DNA of 45,842 bases, from the NCBI GenBank assembly GCA_040143965.1, contig JASJQH010000025.1, forward strand, positions 1 to 45,842, in the 5' to 3' direction. Below, piece after piece: positions 11,801 through 23,036 of this stretch. A program made the translations under genes and the position numbers. The notes under the pieces were generated by a model. That model was not told the origin of the DNA and did no database searches. It saw nothing but the letters and a program-made list of their open reading frames with translations. Positions within the stretch are counted from its first letter, which is position 1. Each line of letters begins with the position of its first letter. Source of the stretch: Basidiobolus ranarum (taxonomy: Eukaryota; Basidiobolomycota; Basidiobolomycetes; Basidiobolales).

Positions 11801-12008
11801 CTCTATGAAGTCTTCATGAACTTTACCAAAGCCATTAGTATGATTAAATGAGGGTTATCATTAGCTCATCACACCATGCTTTATTACGGACAATATTTAC
11901 ATTGAAGTAGTGTAAGATTGCTTATATCTTTTAGAGAGATGTATTCGGTAACAAAGATTAACAGTACCCTAGTCTCCATCCGCTTTAAATACTATAATGT
12001 GGTGGTCT
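8817..12008. other. 3.2-kb gene-poor region
   Basis: No supportable gene. Several frames of 60-91 codons exist on the plus strand (for example 9965-10240 and 10803-11051), but they are rich in Cys, Ser and Thr in the irregular way of chance frames, have no motif and cannot be extended by splicing. No terminal repeats or transposase motifs were seen by eye. Highly decayed transposon DNA cannot be excluded. Confidence 0.5.
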
Positions 12009-13176
12009 TTACATGGCAAAGAACCCGAGCTTTTTCACTATTTCTCCTCTAGATTCTTTATCGAGAATGTCTTCCTCTTCTCTTTCCAATTTCTTCTTTA
12101 GTTGTCCGATCAGTGCTTGACCTACGGTTTTTCCGGTCTAAAAGGAAGTGTAAGTGATATGACTTGAAGGCGATTAGGGCTATATATATTTCTCTTACCT
12201 GAACCATCTCCAACAGTAAGCTTGGCTCGATGGAACCTTCAGCACTCTTCTGAACACCACAAAGATTTCCGCTCTGATTTACAGCAACAGTTAAACGTGC
12301 CTCAGTACATAATTCTTCCAATGGTGAAGCATCTACGATATAACGTGATCCTATCTAGAGGTTCATGGATTTGATTAAAATGTTATACTAAAAAGATGAG
12401 ATTCCTACATGAAATGCGAACCTTATTGAGGGTTACTGCAATAGGGATATGTTCCCAGCCTTCAAGACGTTCAGCAGCTTCGACATCATCGATAATTTCG
12501 AATTCTTGTTGACCTTCACCTACATCCTGTACTTCGGTCATAGGAACACGAGTGTTGAATAAAGCGGCGCGAGTAGCGATAAACAAAGCATCCAAAATAT
12601 TTCCAGAGTAATCGAGAATCTTTGAAATATACTCCAGTTAGTTTATGAGACGCAAGGATTAGAGGTGTAGAGCTATGAAATTACCGTGGCGTCAATATAA
12701 ATCACCCAACATTGAGCTCCAGGAATAATACAAAGTTTTTCCAAATTTATTCCACCTTGGGGACCATCCAAGACCTTAGTTAAAAGCTGAGTGAGTTCAA
12801 TATTAAGCTCGTCAGCACCACGACCTTCAAATTGTTGTGAAGCACTAGGAGCACTATAGAGTAAAATCGGTCAGTTACTATTGAACAAACGAGGGGATAG
12901 ACGTGAAGTGCAAAGACTATACCATTCAACGTTACAAACTACTTTGCCCTGATTAATTTTTTCACTATCAACCAAGCCTATTTCTACTTTTACTCCTACC
13001 AATACATCTGTACCCTCTATCCGACACCTAGCACTACCACTGGCTTGAGAAATCAAACCGGTTTCCAAAACAATGTCACGATAATCTAAACGGGTTCTAC
13101 CGTCGGCGCGAATATCGACATCGATACCTTTGGTGATGTAATCACGTTCAGCTGGGGAGATTAAAAGAGCAGACAT
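12009..13176 (-). CDS. RRP42: Exosome complex subunit RRP42 (EXOSC7-like), 301 aa
   Basis: A non-catalytic RNase PH-like subunit of the six-member exosome ring, which threads RNA to the exosome nucleases for 3' processing and decay in nucleus and cytoplasm. Five exons: 13176-12923, 12853-12685, 12619-12422, 12354-12199 and 12137-12009; they total 906 nt. Diagnostic blocks are DVDIRADGRTRLDYRDIVLE at the N-terminus, QQFEGRGADEL, and ILDYSGNILDALFIATRAAL in the middle. Length agrees with human EXOSC7 (about 290 aa). Introns are 61-69 nt. The third intron has an unusual GTTCGC donor, but only that junction keeps the conserved NKIGSRYIVDA order. It is transcribed divergently from RPP30 with 294 bp between start codons. 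Confidence 0.93.
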
Positions 13177-13470
13177 CTTGTGAATCAAGTGAACCTAAAC
13201 CACCGGTGTATATTTTCCAACACTAGATTGATTTTGGTTTGAAATTCTATTCAAAGTTCAAAAAAAAAAAAGGATTTCAACGAAAAAAATCCAACACAAA
13301 TAAATATCTCGAATGTTTATGAATAGATGATTAATTAAATTAAAAGTATGCCCTATATTGAGGATTATTTACCTGCGAGAAATCTTTTGGTGTGTAAATC
13401 TCTATTAAGTGTTCATAAAATTGAACCTAGTCTTTACCTTCTTATTACAGTTTAGCCGACTGAAGTCAGG
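13177..13470. promoter_or_regulatory. Shared divergent promoter RRP42 / RPP30
   Basis: The 294 bp between two start codons pointing away from each other must hold both promoters. It contains an A-tract (13260-13271) and AT-rich DNA with no obvious TATA box for either gene. A run of adenines of this kind often excludes nucleosomes in fungal bidirectional promoters. Co-regulation of the two RNA-processing genes is inferred. Confidence 0.5.
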
Positions 13471-14715
13471 ATGTTTCACGACCTTAACATTTCGAACGAT
13501 TCAAAACTTAAAGCCGGAGAAACCCACCTAGACTCTCTGAGGAAAAGACTTGAGTTATGTTCTGAGTGTATGTGACTTTTCCTCGCTACGTGATTAGTCT
13601 ATATGAATCTTCTCTCATACTTTTCGTATCAGTAGGATACGAAGTTGTCGCCTTAAACAATACAGTGGTAGGAAAAATTGGACAAAACAACGTAGGTTTT
13701 TTAGACTCGCTTGAGGTATATCTGGATGATTCTTGAGGAGACGCTAATCCTGATATACGTCTAGGTCAACCCTTTCAGGAAGCTGGACATACCTGATGTT
13801 TCCGATAAAGGTTTCAGAAAGAGCTTTCGTGTTCTATCAAGACTAACTATAGTTGTTGAGGATATATCTCAGAATTACGAATTGGTAGCTACTTCTTTTC
13901 TTTCAATCTGTCAAATAACCTTCGCTTCTCTTTTGTGCTAAGAAATACTACTTGTTAGAATGCTAATAACCCCGTGGTTGCATCCTACGATATACTGGCT
14001 GTTCAACCTACAAGTGAAAAGTTATTTCAAGCTGCTTGCGGGACATTTGAAGTTGATATTATCTCACTCGAATTATCCACAAGACTACCATTTTACTTGA
14101 AGCATTCTACGGTTGGGTTGGCTATTGAGCGTGGAATCCATTTCGAAATATCTTATAGCGCATGTATCAAAGGTACAGTAAACTAGCCACATGAACCTTT
14201 TGAAGATTTTCCAAATTCACACAGGAATTGTATGTATTCTACAGACAGCACCGCACGAAGACATCTGATTAGCAATGCTATCAACCTAATCCGTGTAACA
14301 CGTGGAAGAAACATCATCATTTCCAGTGAAGCGCAAAAGGCCATGGAACTACGAGGCCCATACGATATCATTAACTTGTAATTGGAGAGCCATTTCTTCA
14401 TCTTTCCTTGGAATTCCACTTTAACGCTTCCTTTTGAATACTTAGATGTTCGCTATTTGGACTCAATCAAGCCTCAGCTAGAGATTGCCTTACTGTTAAT
14501 TGTCGCAGTGTAATATATCACTCAGGTAAGAGCGGGTTGTGAGCATATATGTACCCAGATCATGAATAGCATTCATTCACACATTGCATCTCTCAACAGA
14601 AACCCGCCGCAATGTCCATAAAGGGGTGGTATCCGTCAATGCAGTGGGGGATTTAAAATCGCATGAAGAATGGAAAACTGGTGAGGAAAGCTCAGTGATC
14701 GCTATGGAACTATAA
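13471..14715 (+). CDS. RPP1: Ribonuclease P/MRP protein subunit RPP30 (yeast Rpp1), 280 aa
   Basis: A protein subunit of RNase P and RNase MRP, needed for tRNA 5' maturation and pre-rRNA cleavage in the nucleus/nucleolus; it forms a PHP-like TIM barrel. Seven exons were traced: 13471-13567, 13633-13715, 13765-13884, 13959-14172, 14245-14377, 14446-14525 and 14600-14715, totalling 843 nt. Diagnostic blocks: LGYEVVALNNTV, VLSRLTIVVED, SYDILAVQPTSEKLF, DVDIISLELSTRLPFYLK, ERGIHFEISYS, and RGRNIIISSEAQKAMELRGP. Length agrees with human RPP30 (268 aa). The exon 2/3 boundaries lie in a poorly conserved loop and are the least certain. Most gene-finders would miss it because no exon exceeds 214 nt. 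Confidence 0.92.
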
Positions 14716-15039
14716 CTATCAACTTCATTGTGAACCAAAATCACTCTAGAAATATCAACCCAATTTGGCATCTATTGCCTGATGAACACCCGTTCTACCC
14801 CATCCATATTATATGTTTGTTCTAATTTCTATAGATTTCGCATGCCCATAAGGGTGTGAAAATAAATGGACATGTGGGTTTTTTTCTTGTATCTCGAATT
14901 TATATCAAATATTGATCGAATGGTTTTGGTTAACATGAGTGGTGTGAAAGTTTTTGTAAAATGGGGAAATTACATAGAATAAATGATGGACATGTAATGT
15001 GCGAAATATCATGGAAGCAAACTGGAGACTATCTATGGA
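14716..15039. other. Convergent 3' intergenic region
   Basis: 324 bp between the converging ends of RPP30 and the MCC alpha gene. AT-rich, with no coding signal or repeat. It must hold both polyadenylation regions. Confidence 0.5.
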
Positions 15040-18000
15040 TTAAGCCTTGGCCTCTTGTTGCTCGAATGCCACTAGAGATTTGTTTTCTTCAGCTAGATCA
15101 CCGGCATTAAAATGGACCTTGGAGATAATTCCATCGAATGGTGCTTTGATAACATGTTCCATCTTCATGGCTTCTAAAATTATCAATGGAGTACCCTTCT
15201 TAACCGAATCACCAGGTTGAACCAAAACTTGTGAGATCTTGCAAGGCATAGGAGTCTTGACGGATCCAGCAACATCCGATTTTTCAGCGCTGAGATAAGC
15301 GGGAACCTGAAGGCTAAAGGTAGATCTACCATTCTAACAAGTGGAAACGTTTTAGTTAGCCTTATGAGCAACAACATGAACAACTAAAATGATTCTCTAC
15401 CTCTCCGAAAACATGGAGTTGCTCTCCCTTGAGTACGATATTAGAGCAATATTTACGATCGCCAATAAAGGTGTTCAATTGATTTTCATAATCTGCGTTG
15501 GTAGCCACATCTACTTGATCAAAATCTTTGGTTGTTTCTCCATTGTTAACCTTAAGCTTATAAGTTCCGTCTGGGTTGTACGCAATCTCTACGGAGACTT
15601 CCTTCTCACCACTTAAAAGGGAGATCTTACGGCTACCCAAGTTGTTTAAACGTGCACCTGACAAGGTAGCCCAGGGTGAATGAGGATCATTAGTACCGTT
15701 GGTTCGCGATTGAGTTTGTTGTTTATCTTTAAGGACTAGGGAAAGAGCTGCTTGTGCAAGAACATCATGGGAGACGGCAGGTGCTTCTTTGAAGAGGTCA
15801 CTTTCGTATTTCTAATCGATATATCACATCAGTAAATGAGGTTTTAACTTTTCCTTTACAGCAAAATGTACAAACCTTGATGAATCCGGTTTCAACATCT
15901 CCTTCGATGAAAGCAGGATGACTAACAACATCTTTGAGGAAATCGATATTTGTGTTTAATCCAACAATCTGTGAAAAATTAAATGTAAGTATGAATTTGT
16001 TGAAATCAGTGTTCAACCCTATTTACCTCATATTCACCAAGAGCCTTTCTCAATACTCGGAGAGCATCAGTACGATCGTCTCCTCTTACAACCAACTTGG
16101 CAATCATGGGATCATAATGAACTGAAACGGCATCACCTTGTCCGACACCTGTTTCAATACGAACACTATCCGAGGGCTCTGGAATACGAACGTGAAGAAG
16201 TTTACCAGTGTCAGGAACGAATCCCCTAATTATTTAAGTCAACATTATTTAGTATTGCTATTATGCGACAATGGTAGTGTATGTGAAGATGAGCATACTT
16301 TGCGGGATTCTCAGCATAAATACGTGCCTCAAAGGCATGTCCAGTCAACTTTAGTTCTTCTTGGGTTTTAGGAAGTTTGTTTCCAGCAGCTACCTCCAAC
16401 TGCCAGTGAACGAGATCTGTTCCAGTCACCATTTCAGTGACAGGGTGCTCAACCTAACGTACATTGTATTAGACGTTGGATCAAACAAGGTGAATCTAAG
16501 GTATTGACAATACCTGAAGACGAGTATTCATCTCCATAAAGTAGAACTTTTGGTCCGTATTGTCCATGATGAACTCTACAGTACCGGCACCAACGTAATC
16601 CACGGCTTTGGCAGCAGCAACGGCTTTAGCTCCAAGAAGGGCACGAATCTCGGCAGAAAGGTTAGGCTATCAAAAAAGGCATAGTTCAGAAATAAGTGCT
16701 ATCAATCACAAGAATGGATAAGCTTACAGCAGGAGCTTCTTCAAGAATCTTCTGATGTCTTCTTTGTACACTACAATCACGCTCAAACAAGTGTACAGCG
16801 TTACCGAATTTGTCAGCAAATACTTGAACCTCTACGTGTCTATAAGTAGACTGTTAGCTACAGATACAACATGTTTTTTGAAGGTAAATAAGTAATTACC
16901 TAGGAGTGACAAGATACTTTTCAATGAGACTGTGGGTCAAGAAATAAGAGTTAATAAGAATACAAATTTCGACATTGAGTTCCTATCATGATGCATACAC
17001 TTGGTCATCGCCAAAGGATTTACGAGCCTCGTTCTTGGCAGAGTTCAACATCTCTTCAAAATCAGCAGGAGTTTCGACGATACGCATACCCTATAATTTA
17101 GGAACAGTTTAAACAGAAATTCACTTAAAAACCATCAACTTGATGTAGAACACCAAATACCTTGCCACCACCACCTAAGATAGCTTTAATGAGAATGGGA
17201 TAACTATTGTATGAAGAGGCCAGTTAGGGACTAATTACAAGATTCGAGGGAAGCTCATGTGTAAATAATTACCCAATCTTCTCAGCTTCTTGCTTCAAAA
17301 AGTTGACGTCTTGATTAGGTCCATGGTAACCAGGAACTACAGGTACTTTAGCAGCCACCATGATTTCTTTTGACTCACTAGTACGAGATTTACGAATGGA
17401 TTAGCATAGGCATTCATACTGGTTAAGTGGTTTGAACGAACCTCTTGGATCCCATAGAGATCATAGCAGATGCAGGGGGACCAATAAATGTAATCTTTTC
17501 TTTATCAAGAAGGTCAGCGAAAGATGAATTTTCTGACAAGAATCCGTAACCTGGATGAACAGCCTTTGAAGATGAAAAAAGACAATGCTTGTTAGCAACT
17601 AGATTTCAAAGCAGTGAGCAAATAGAACATACTTGAGAACCACTTCTCTTGGCGACGTCAACAATCTTGTCCATTCTGAGATAACTCTCAGCAGAAGCAG
17701 CAGGACCAATAAGATATGCTTCGTCAGCCTATTTTCAAGAAATATCCATATTATCAGTATTTTATGTTGAAGTCAAATATTCCGGGTGCAAAATACCATT
17801 TTAACGTGAGCAGAATGTCTATCGGCTTCACTGTAAACGGCTACAGTCTTAATACCAAGTTTTCTGGCAGTTCTAACAACACGGCATGCGATTTCTCCAC
17901 TAGAAAGGATCTTTAGTAGCTGTTGCTACAGGTGTAAAGACAAGACATAAATAAAAATACCGATTGGCAATAAGGATTTTGTCGAATAAAGGCTTTCGTG

Positions 18001-18170
18001 CTGATACGTAGGTTAGATTAGATGAGTGTTATAACAATTACGTATACGATACAATACATACTAGCAGAAAAGGAGGCAGCAGTAGAACCAAAAGATCTAG
18101 AAGTATAAGCTGTGCCAAAGCGTAACCGGAGAATAGGAAGCCCAGCAGTTCTAGTGTATGTATAAACCAT
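15040..18170 (-). CDS. MCCC1: 3-methylcrotonyl-CoA carboxylase alpha (biotin-containing) subunit, mitochondrial, 718 aa
   Basis: The biotin carboxylase/carrier subunit of the mitochondrial enzyme that carboxylates 3-methylcrotonyl-CoA in leucine breakdown; its beta partner is not in the window. Sixteen exons (first 18170-18062, last 15333-15040) sum to 2157 nt. The N-terminus ([19 protein letters not shown], then Ser/Thr/Arg-rich) looks like a mitochondrial presequence. Then come the biotin carboxylase entry block [20 protein letters not shown], the ATP-grasp loop GGGGKGM, QRRHQK, MNTRLQVEHPVTE, and the carrier motif EAMKMEH with biotinyl Lys678 near the end. The short middle domain and wording such as [14 protein letters not shown] favour MCC over propionyl-CoA carboxylase. 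Length matches human MCCC1 (725 aa). Introns are short; one (donor at 17441) begins GTTCGT. Confidence 0.92.
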
Positions 18171-19110
18171 TGTCTCAAGAACGAAAGGCTGCAAAGAAGT
18201 GTGTTAGAAAGAGAGAAGGTGAGACGTTTAGTAAGGATTGATCTGACCAAAAGCTTCAATAATAAGCATACAAAAAGGGGACATTTCTACCGTGGGAAGC
18301 TTCTCCATAATATACGAAGATACACAATTGACTCAGATGACTTCATATTTGGTAAAACCAAAGTCAAGAAGTGTAACAGCAAAAGCCAATCATTGTGATT
18401 TACCCTCTTCAATTCCCACGAATTCACCAATGAATTGCGAGTGAGAACTAATGGCAAATTACCCGAGTATTATCCATAGCGTTAGCATTGAATGCTAGCT
18501 TTAATGCTAACTAGGAATGTTGGAGAATATTTCCACGCTTCAATCAGATAGATCGCTCATAGGGTTCCACAAGGAGTTTAGGAAGACAACCACCACCTCA
18601 TCTCACTAAAACTCCAGGTTCCCACCATTCACTCAGGTGATTGTGTCAAATTAGCTCTGTACCTGATTGGCCAATTGTTTTTAAATGGTGGACTCTAAAA
18701 TGGCAGCTTGTTGTTAGTGACCGAACTCAAGTTTCGTATTTTTTCTGTGGCTTCAGCCTCTTTCCCTTACTCTTAACTAGCAACACTTAGTAAGTAACAG
18801 TGCACAAATGAATAATAAACTAAGTACCCCTTACTCCAATTTTTCCCATAAATTTCCGATGATTTTCTTGATATTTTGTAGACAAAAATATTTGGTTAGA
18901 TCTGAAATTATTTTAGTCAATTTGTTTATCTTTATAGTTAAATATTATTAGAGATCTGGCAAAATTTATTCCATCTTTAGAACATGATATTTATTACTGA
19001 CGTGAGATTAGAAGAACTGGGCAGAAAACATTATCCCAACTAACGCGGAATCAAAGTGAAGTTGTTGTCTTCGTGTAAATTGCTTTAGAGAAGAACCGTT
19101 TTCGCCAATC
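18171..19110. promoter_or_regulatory. Divergent intergenic region MCCC1 / MED27
   Basis: 940 bp between divergent start codons. It contains a 31-nt near-perfect palindrome at 18481-18511, listed separately. No open frame is convincing; a 65-codon frame near 18201-18398 is short and lacks motifs. Both promoters should lie here. Confidence 0.5.
18481..18511. repeat. 31-nt near-perfect palindrome
   Basis: The arms GTTAGCATTGAA and TTTAATGCTAAC pair at 11 of 12 positions around a 7-nt centre (TGCTAGC). It lies about 310 bp upstream of MCCC1 and 600 bp upstream of MED27. It could be a dimeric regulator site or a chance hairpin; there is no further evidence. Confidence 0.6.
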
Positions 19111-20651
19111 ATGTCAGAGAAAAATCCCTCGTCAAGATTAGAACTACTAGAGGAGATGACTGAGACGGTTAGTAATAAGTGCTGATATATAATTTTCGAA
19201 ATACTCAAGTTTTCCCTCATATCCAGTTGCTCGAACTAAGAGCCACCGTCTCGCATGTCTTCACAAATCTCACAACGTTAAATGTCGATGACAAAGGTAT
19301 CCTGTCGATCTTTACCGTTATTACTTGTAGATATATGCTTATCTTTATTAATAATTTCTTTTCAGCTGACAATGTTATTGAGAATTTTAAACAGAACGCA
19401 CAACACTCTTTTCACTTAATAGAGAAACTCTCAACCATGCAACCTGGAGTCGAAGGTATATTTTTCAGAAAGTGTGGGTATCCAAACACTATTTAACTTT
19501 ATTTTTATCAGAAATGTACAACCACTTTGAAACCATCGGTATTTCTCGACTATTACAACAAAGATCGCAAAAGTAATATTTTAGATATACACTTCGATGA
19601 CCAACGCTTTTTTTAAGGAGAAAACGTTGATTGGTTCCTTCTTTAACACCGTTGCCTTTAGAGTAATTGAAGAAGCTGAAGTGAATGGAGAATTACAAGA
19701 GAATTTGATAGAAAAATACGCCGTTATTTCAACTCAAGGAAAGCGTGCACACAGGTATTTCATTGAGAACTTTGATCGCTTTTGAAAGATACGAATGAAT
19801 AGAGTTTACCTTCTAAATCTAGTACTTTCCTTGATGAATTGAAAAAGAACTTCCGTGGACTAGATAAGAACGAAGACATACATAGACTCAAGAAACAGAA
19901 AAGTGAAACGAAAAGGTAACAAGTTTGGATTAACACAATATCAAAGCAACGATAACCCATGAACTCATCGCTCTACTTAGATCCATTCAAAGCGTGATTG
20001 ATACATGGACAGAAAAGGCCAAGACCTTCCCCTTCAAAGTTCTAGTTACAGTATTAGAGCAATCACAAAGCTCAACCGTTGGTTTTACAGTATGTAATTC
20101 AGTTGTAACTAATCTCTACTTGCCATCGGCGGTTAAAATGAAGTTCCCCAACAGGTCACCGTCTCGAATATCATGAATGTGAAGTTAGTTGTCAAGCCCG
20201 GAGCGACGACCAATGAAGTCCAAAGGATCGTTATGTTCGGTATTGATGAAAAGGTAAGTTGCCGTGATTAAAGGATCTGTACATGGTCGTAGTTCATTTT
20301 AATAATATTTGATTAATAGAAAAACGCATGGGAAGACTCTAGCTATTTGGTATTCCAGAGAATCTCACAATTAGCCATCGGTGCAGTGGACTACATCAAT
20401 CGTACCAAAGGGGAAGATTCCTTGGAATACTTACTGGTTTGTTCTGGTTTAACTTCTCTCTGATAGACAATTACTAAGATACCTTTGCTCACCAGGACTG
20501 GCTAGCCTCTTATAACGATCTTTACTCGGCAGTTTGCCATCGCTGCCAGAAACACCTATACTTAGACTCCCAATACTTCAAATTACTGCCACCGACTTTG
20601 CGGGTCTATGACCAAGCTAAATCATATGCAACCCATCCCCAATGTGTCTAG
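19111..20651 (+). CDS. MED27: Mediator complex subunit 27 (Med27 family)
   Basis: A tail-module subunit of Mediator, which links activators to RNA polymerase II. The N-terminal LRATVSHVFTNL matches the family's opening helix, and the C-terminus has the Med27 zinc-binding signature: DWLASYNDLYSAVCHRCQKH, then HPQC at the end. Exons: 19111-19167, 19227-19296, 19366-19455, an uncertain exon starting at 19510, 19618-19754, 19805-19915, 19981-20089, 20155-20253, 20320-20436 and 20496-20651. The exon starting at 19510 and its join to 19618 do not keep frame with any GT-AG pair I could find; a 7-T run lies there, so a base error, a frameshift or an unusual intron is possible. All downstream junctions are in frame. 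The exon 6/7 acceptor has one alternative. Start is the first ATG with a plausible exon behind it. Confidence 0.82.
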
Positions 20652-20841
20652 TCATTAAATATCAGTAACATCTAATATACATGCAAATAATTAGAAACAA
20701 ATCAATTAATGTGAGCCACGACTTGATATTTATTTTCACAAGTTAATGTTTATTAATAAAATGAAGGGATTTGCGATTGTCATACAACAGCAATAACACC
20801 TATTGATTCATACCAAAAAACGTTCAGATTCGTGCAATGAT

Positions 20842-21488
20842 TTATTGTTCCATGGCGTCAGTGGACTTGGTAGAGCGGTCCTTGCGGGCAAGGAGAGCCT
20901 TACGGTCTTTGTCCAACTTGATGCTGGTGACAACAACCTTGGAAGGATGAACACCGATGGCAGTAGTGGCACCGTTGACCTTTTCACGAGTAAGACGCTC
21001 GATGTGGATAACCCACTTCTTACGGTAAACTTGAACAATCTTGCCTTCACGACCCTTGAAGGAACCACGAACAACTAAGACCTCATCATCCTTGCGGACG
21101 GGGATGGAGCGAGCCTAAATTGTGACCAAGGTTAATAGAGTTTCCAACTGGTACAGGTAAGAGGATATACTAACGTTGTACTTCTCTCTCAATTCCTTAG
21201 AAAGAGCAGCGGACATAATCTTTCTACGGATGCTGGAAGGAGCGGCGAAGTGGGCCTTGCGGCACTTGCGGCGGGAAGAGGTGACGTCTAGAAGAAAACA
21301 ATAGCTTATGAGACACTATTTATGAAATCCAATGGTGATCCTATTTACAACATTTCTACTCCCAAGGTACCACACAATAACGGATTATTGTAGTGTACAT
21401 TCCTCAAGATTAAACTACTCTAACATGGATGGATGTGTTGATGTAATTATTCGGATTAGAAAAGGAAATTACCTTGACTGAACTTCAT
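20842..21488 (-). CDS. RPL26: 60S ribosomal protein uL24 (RPL26), 133 aa
   Basis: A protein of the large ribosomal subunit near the peptide exit tunnel. Three exons: 21488-21473 (16 nt), 21287-21175 and 21114-20842, totalling 402 nt. The N-terminus reads [19 protein letters not shown], followed by [19 protein letters not shown] and the KOW motif region [16 protein letters not shown] and [11 protein letters not shown]. Length and order match eukaryotic RPL26. The first intron, right behind a 16-nt first exon, is 185 nt and clearly longer than the 42-75 nt usual here; a long first intron is common in fungal ribosomal protein genes. I searched it for C/D and H/ACA snoRNA motifs by eye and found none. 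Its exons use the GC-rich codons expected of a highly expressed gene. Confidence 0.95.
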
Positions 21489-22218
21489 TTTTAGCCCGTA
21501 GAAAAACTACACGAAATTTGGTAGTATGTTTGGAAGAGAAGGCTTCCAAATAACTTTTCTTTGGATATTTGATGCGATTCACCGCTCAAGTCACGTGCTT
21601 TTTTTCCATCCCTAATGAAGATTTTTCCACTCTAGAAAAATGTTGGTTTTACTTTATAACTATATAGATCGCATCTTGACCATCTCTGATCCCGTGACCC
21701 CTGTCGAATGGATTGAGTGTGTCTGAGTCAGTCCATACTCACTTTCTTTTTCTGCTACTTGGAGTGATGGAGCTTAATATAATGAGCCAGCCAGTTCGAT
21801 AGCATGAATGCCATCCATCCTGATACATCAGTTTTTATACTACAGGTCGTGTCTTGGATTTCTAGTGCTTGAAGCGAAATTCAGAAAATCATTACTTTAC
21901 TGATTTAACTTGAGACTACGTTGAGAATTTTGTTGTGTCCTGTGTTAAGCGTGAAGGCAACGAGAGTTTAATCACGAATAGCTCAGGTTTGTTAGATATT
22001 TTGCTACTTTTGGTTTAAGTTAACAAGCAATTGGAGCGTTTAAAATATTGTATTTAAGAAATTATTTTATTTATATACAATCATAATTATACGGATATTT
22101 TCTATAAGATAGAAGTTGGTTAATTTAAGCCGAATTATAAAAGTTGACATAAATATGAAGTATATGTTTCAAACACTAAGGGAATCTGGTGATCATATAT
22201 ATATATATAGCAAATTCT

Positions 22219-22373
22219 CAACTCTCATGAAACGTGAATCAACCCAAATTATGAGCTAACTTAAAACAAATCAAACTCAAGGCGGGTGATATTAATTTCC
22301 CACAGTTGTAACAAGACAAATCTTATAGTGTATATAAAATATATACAAAGAAGCGCTCTGACTTAAATGTGGG
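22219..22373. repeat. Diverged dispersed repeat, copy 1
   Basis: It shares an ordered set of blocks with copy 2: CAACTCTC, AACTTAAAACAA, TCCCACAGTTGTAACAAGAC and GCTCTGACTTAAATGTGGGA. The inner TCCCACA and TGTGGGA are inverted and frame an unlike, AT-rich middle. Conserved ends with a variable centre suggest two old copies of one mobile element or terminal-repeat fragment, but neither a target duplication nor coding parts were seen. The family is not identified. Confidence 0.55.
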
Positions 22374-22584
22374 ATATCGTGTATACTAAGTAGAAATACT
22401 TACCAATAGTAATTCCATAGTGAAACAGCTAATAATAACGTACCATTTCGGGCAACCTAAAGGTAGAACAATTGGTTAGTTCTGGAAGATAGTAGAGGGA
22501 AAAGGAAGATAGTAGAGGAAGAAATGTGTGTTTCAAGTACTAAGATCCGCTCTTATTCTCATGGAGAATCCATGATAGAACGCA

Positions 22585-22757
22585 CCAACTCTCGAGAAAC
22601 TTCAAGCATATCCTAATTTGAGTCAACTTAAAACAAGTTGATACTCGAGGCGGAATGCATTGATCTCCCACAGTTGTAACAAGACAAAAGTTACGGTGTA
22701 AATTCATTCAACATAAAGTGGAATGAATAAAACTAATGCTCTGACTTAAATGTGGGA
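22585..22757. repeat. Diverged dispersed repeat, copy 2
   Basis: Same orientation and block order as copy 1, about 370 bp away; see that entry for the shared blocks. The middle section is longer and unlike that of copy 1. Both copies lie upstream of RPL26 and downstream of the AT-hook-like gene. Confidence 0.55.
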
Positions 22758-23036
22758 ACAGTATATATAACATCAAACGAAAATCTCTACTTACTCTGAT
22801 GATGCTCGGTGTGGAAGGTAAAGTTCAGAGGAACAATTCACTTGGGATTTATCTAGTTTCTAAATCAGCCACGTGATATGGTGTCAGGGGTGTGGCTACA
22901 TTTTTTTTCACTATCCATGAATAGTATGAGGATGGCATGAAGGTGAAGTGATTTAGAGATATATTTGACTGAATAAAGACAGAATAGATTGGATTGGATG
23001 AGCAATTTATTTATTTTTGTCAACTTCTACACGCGT

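Larger units (their letters stand above)
21489..23036. other. 1.5-kb intergenic region with repeats
   Basis: It holds the RPL26 promoter side and the 3' flank of the AT-hook-like gene. It contains a diverged pair of about 150-170-bp repeats (22219-22373 and 22585-22757), a (TA)n run near 22196-22209, and two copies of GGAAGATAGTAGAGG (22484-22498 and 22504-22518). No coding signal. Confidence 0.55.

Noticed and set aside
20803-21078. 91-codon plus-strand frame over RPL26
   Set aside because: It is the antisense shadow of RPL26 exon 3, whose protein is unmistakable.
21288-21472. Long first intron of RPL26 as a snoRNA host
   Set aside because: No C/D pair or H/ACA boxes were found on the sense strand; long first introns are normal in ribosomal protein genes.
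22219-22757. Reading the repeat pair as the two ends of one whole LTR element
   Set aside because: The copies lie only about 210 bp apart with no coding parts, primer site or target duplication, and differ widely in sequence, so a whole element is not supported.
22795-22815. C-box-like TGATGA suggesting a C/D snoRNA
   Set aside because: The purine position of box C is not met and no D box or terminal stem follows within 100 nt.
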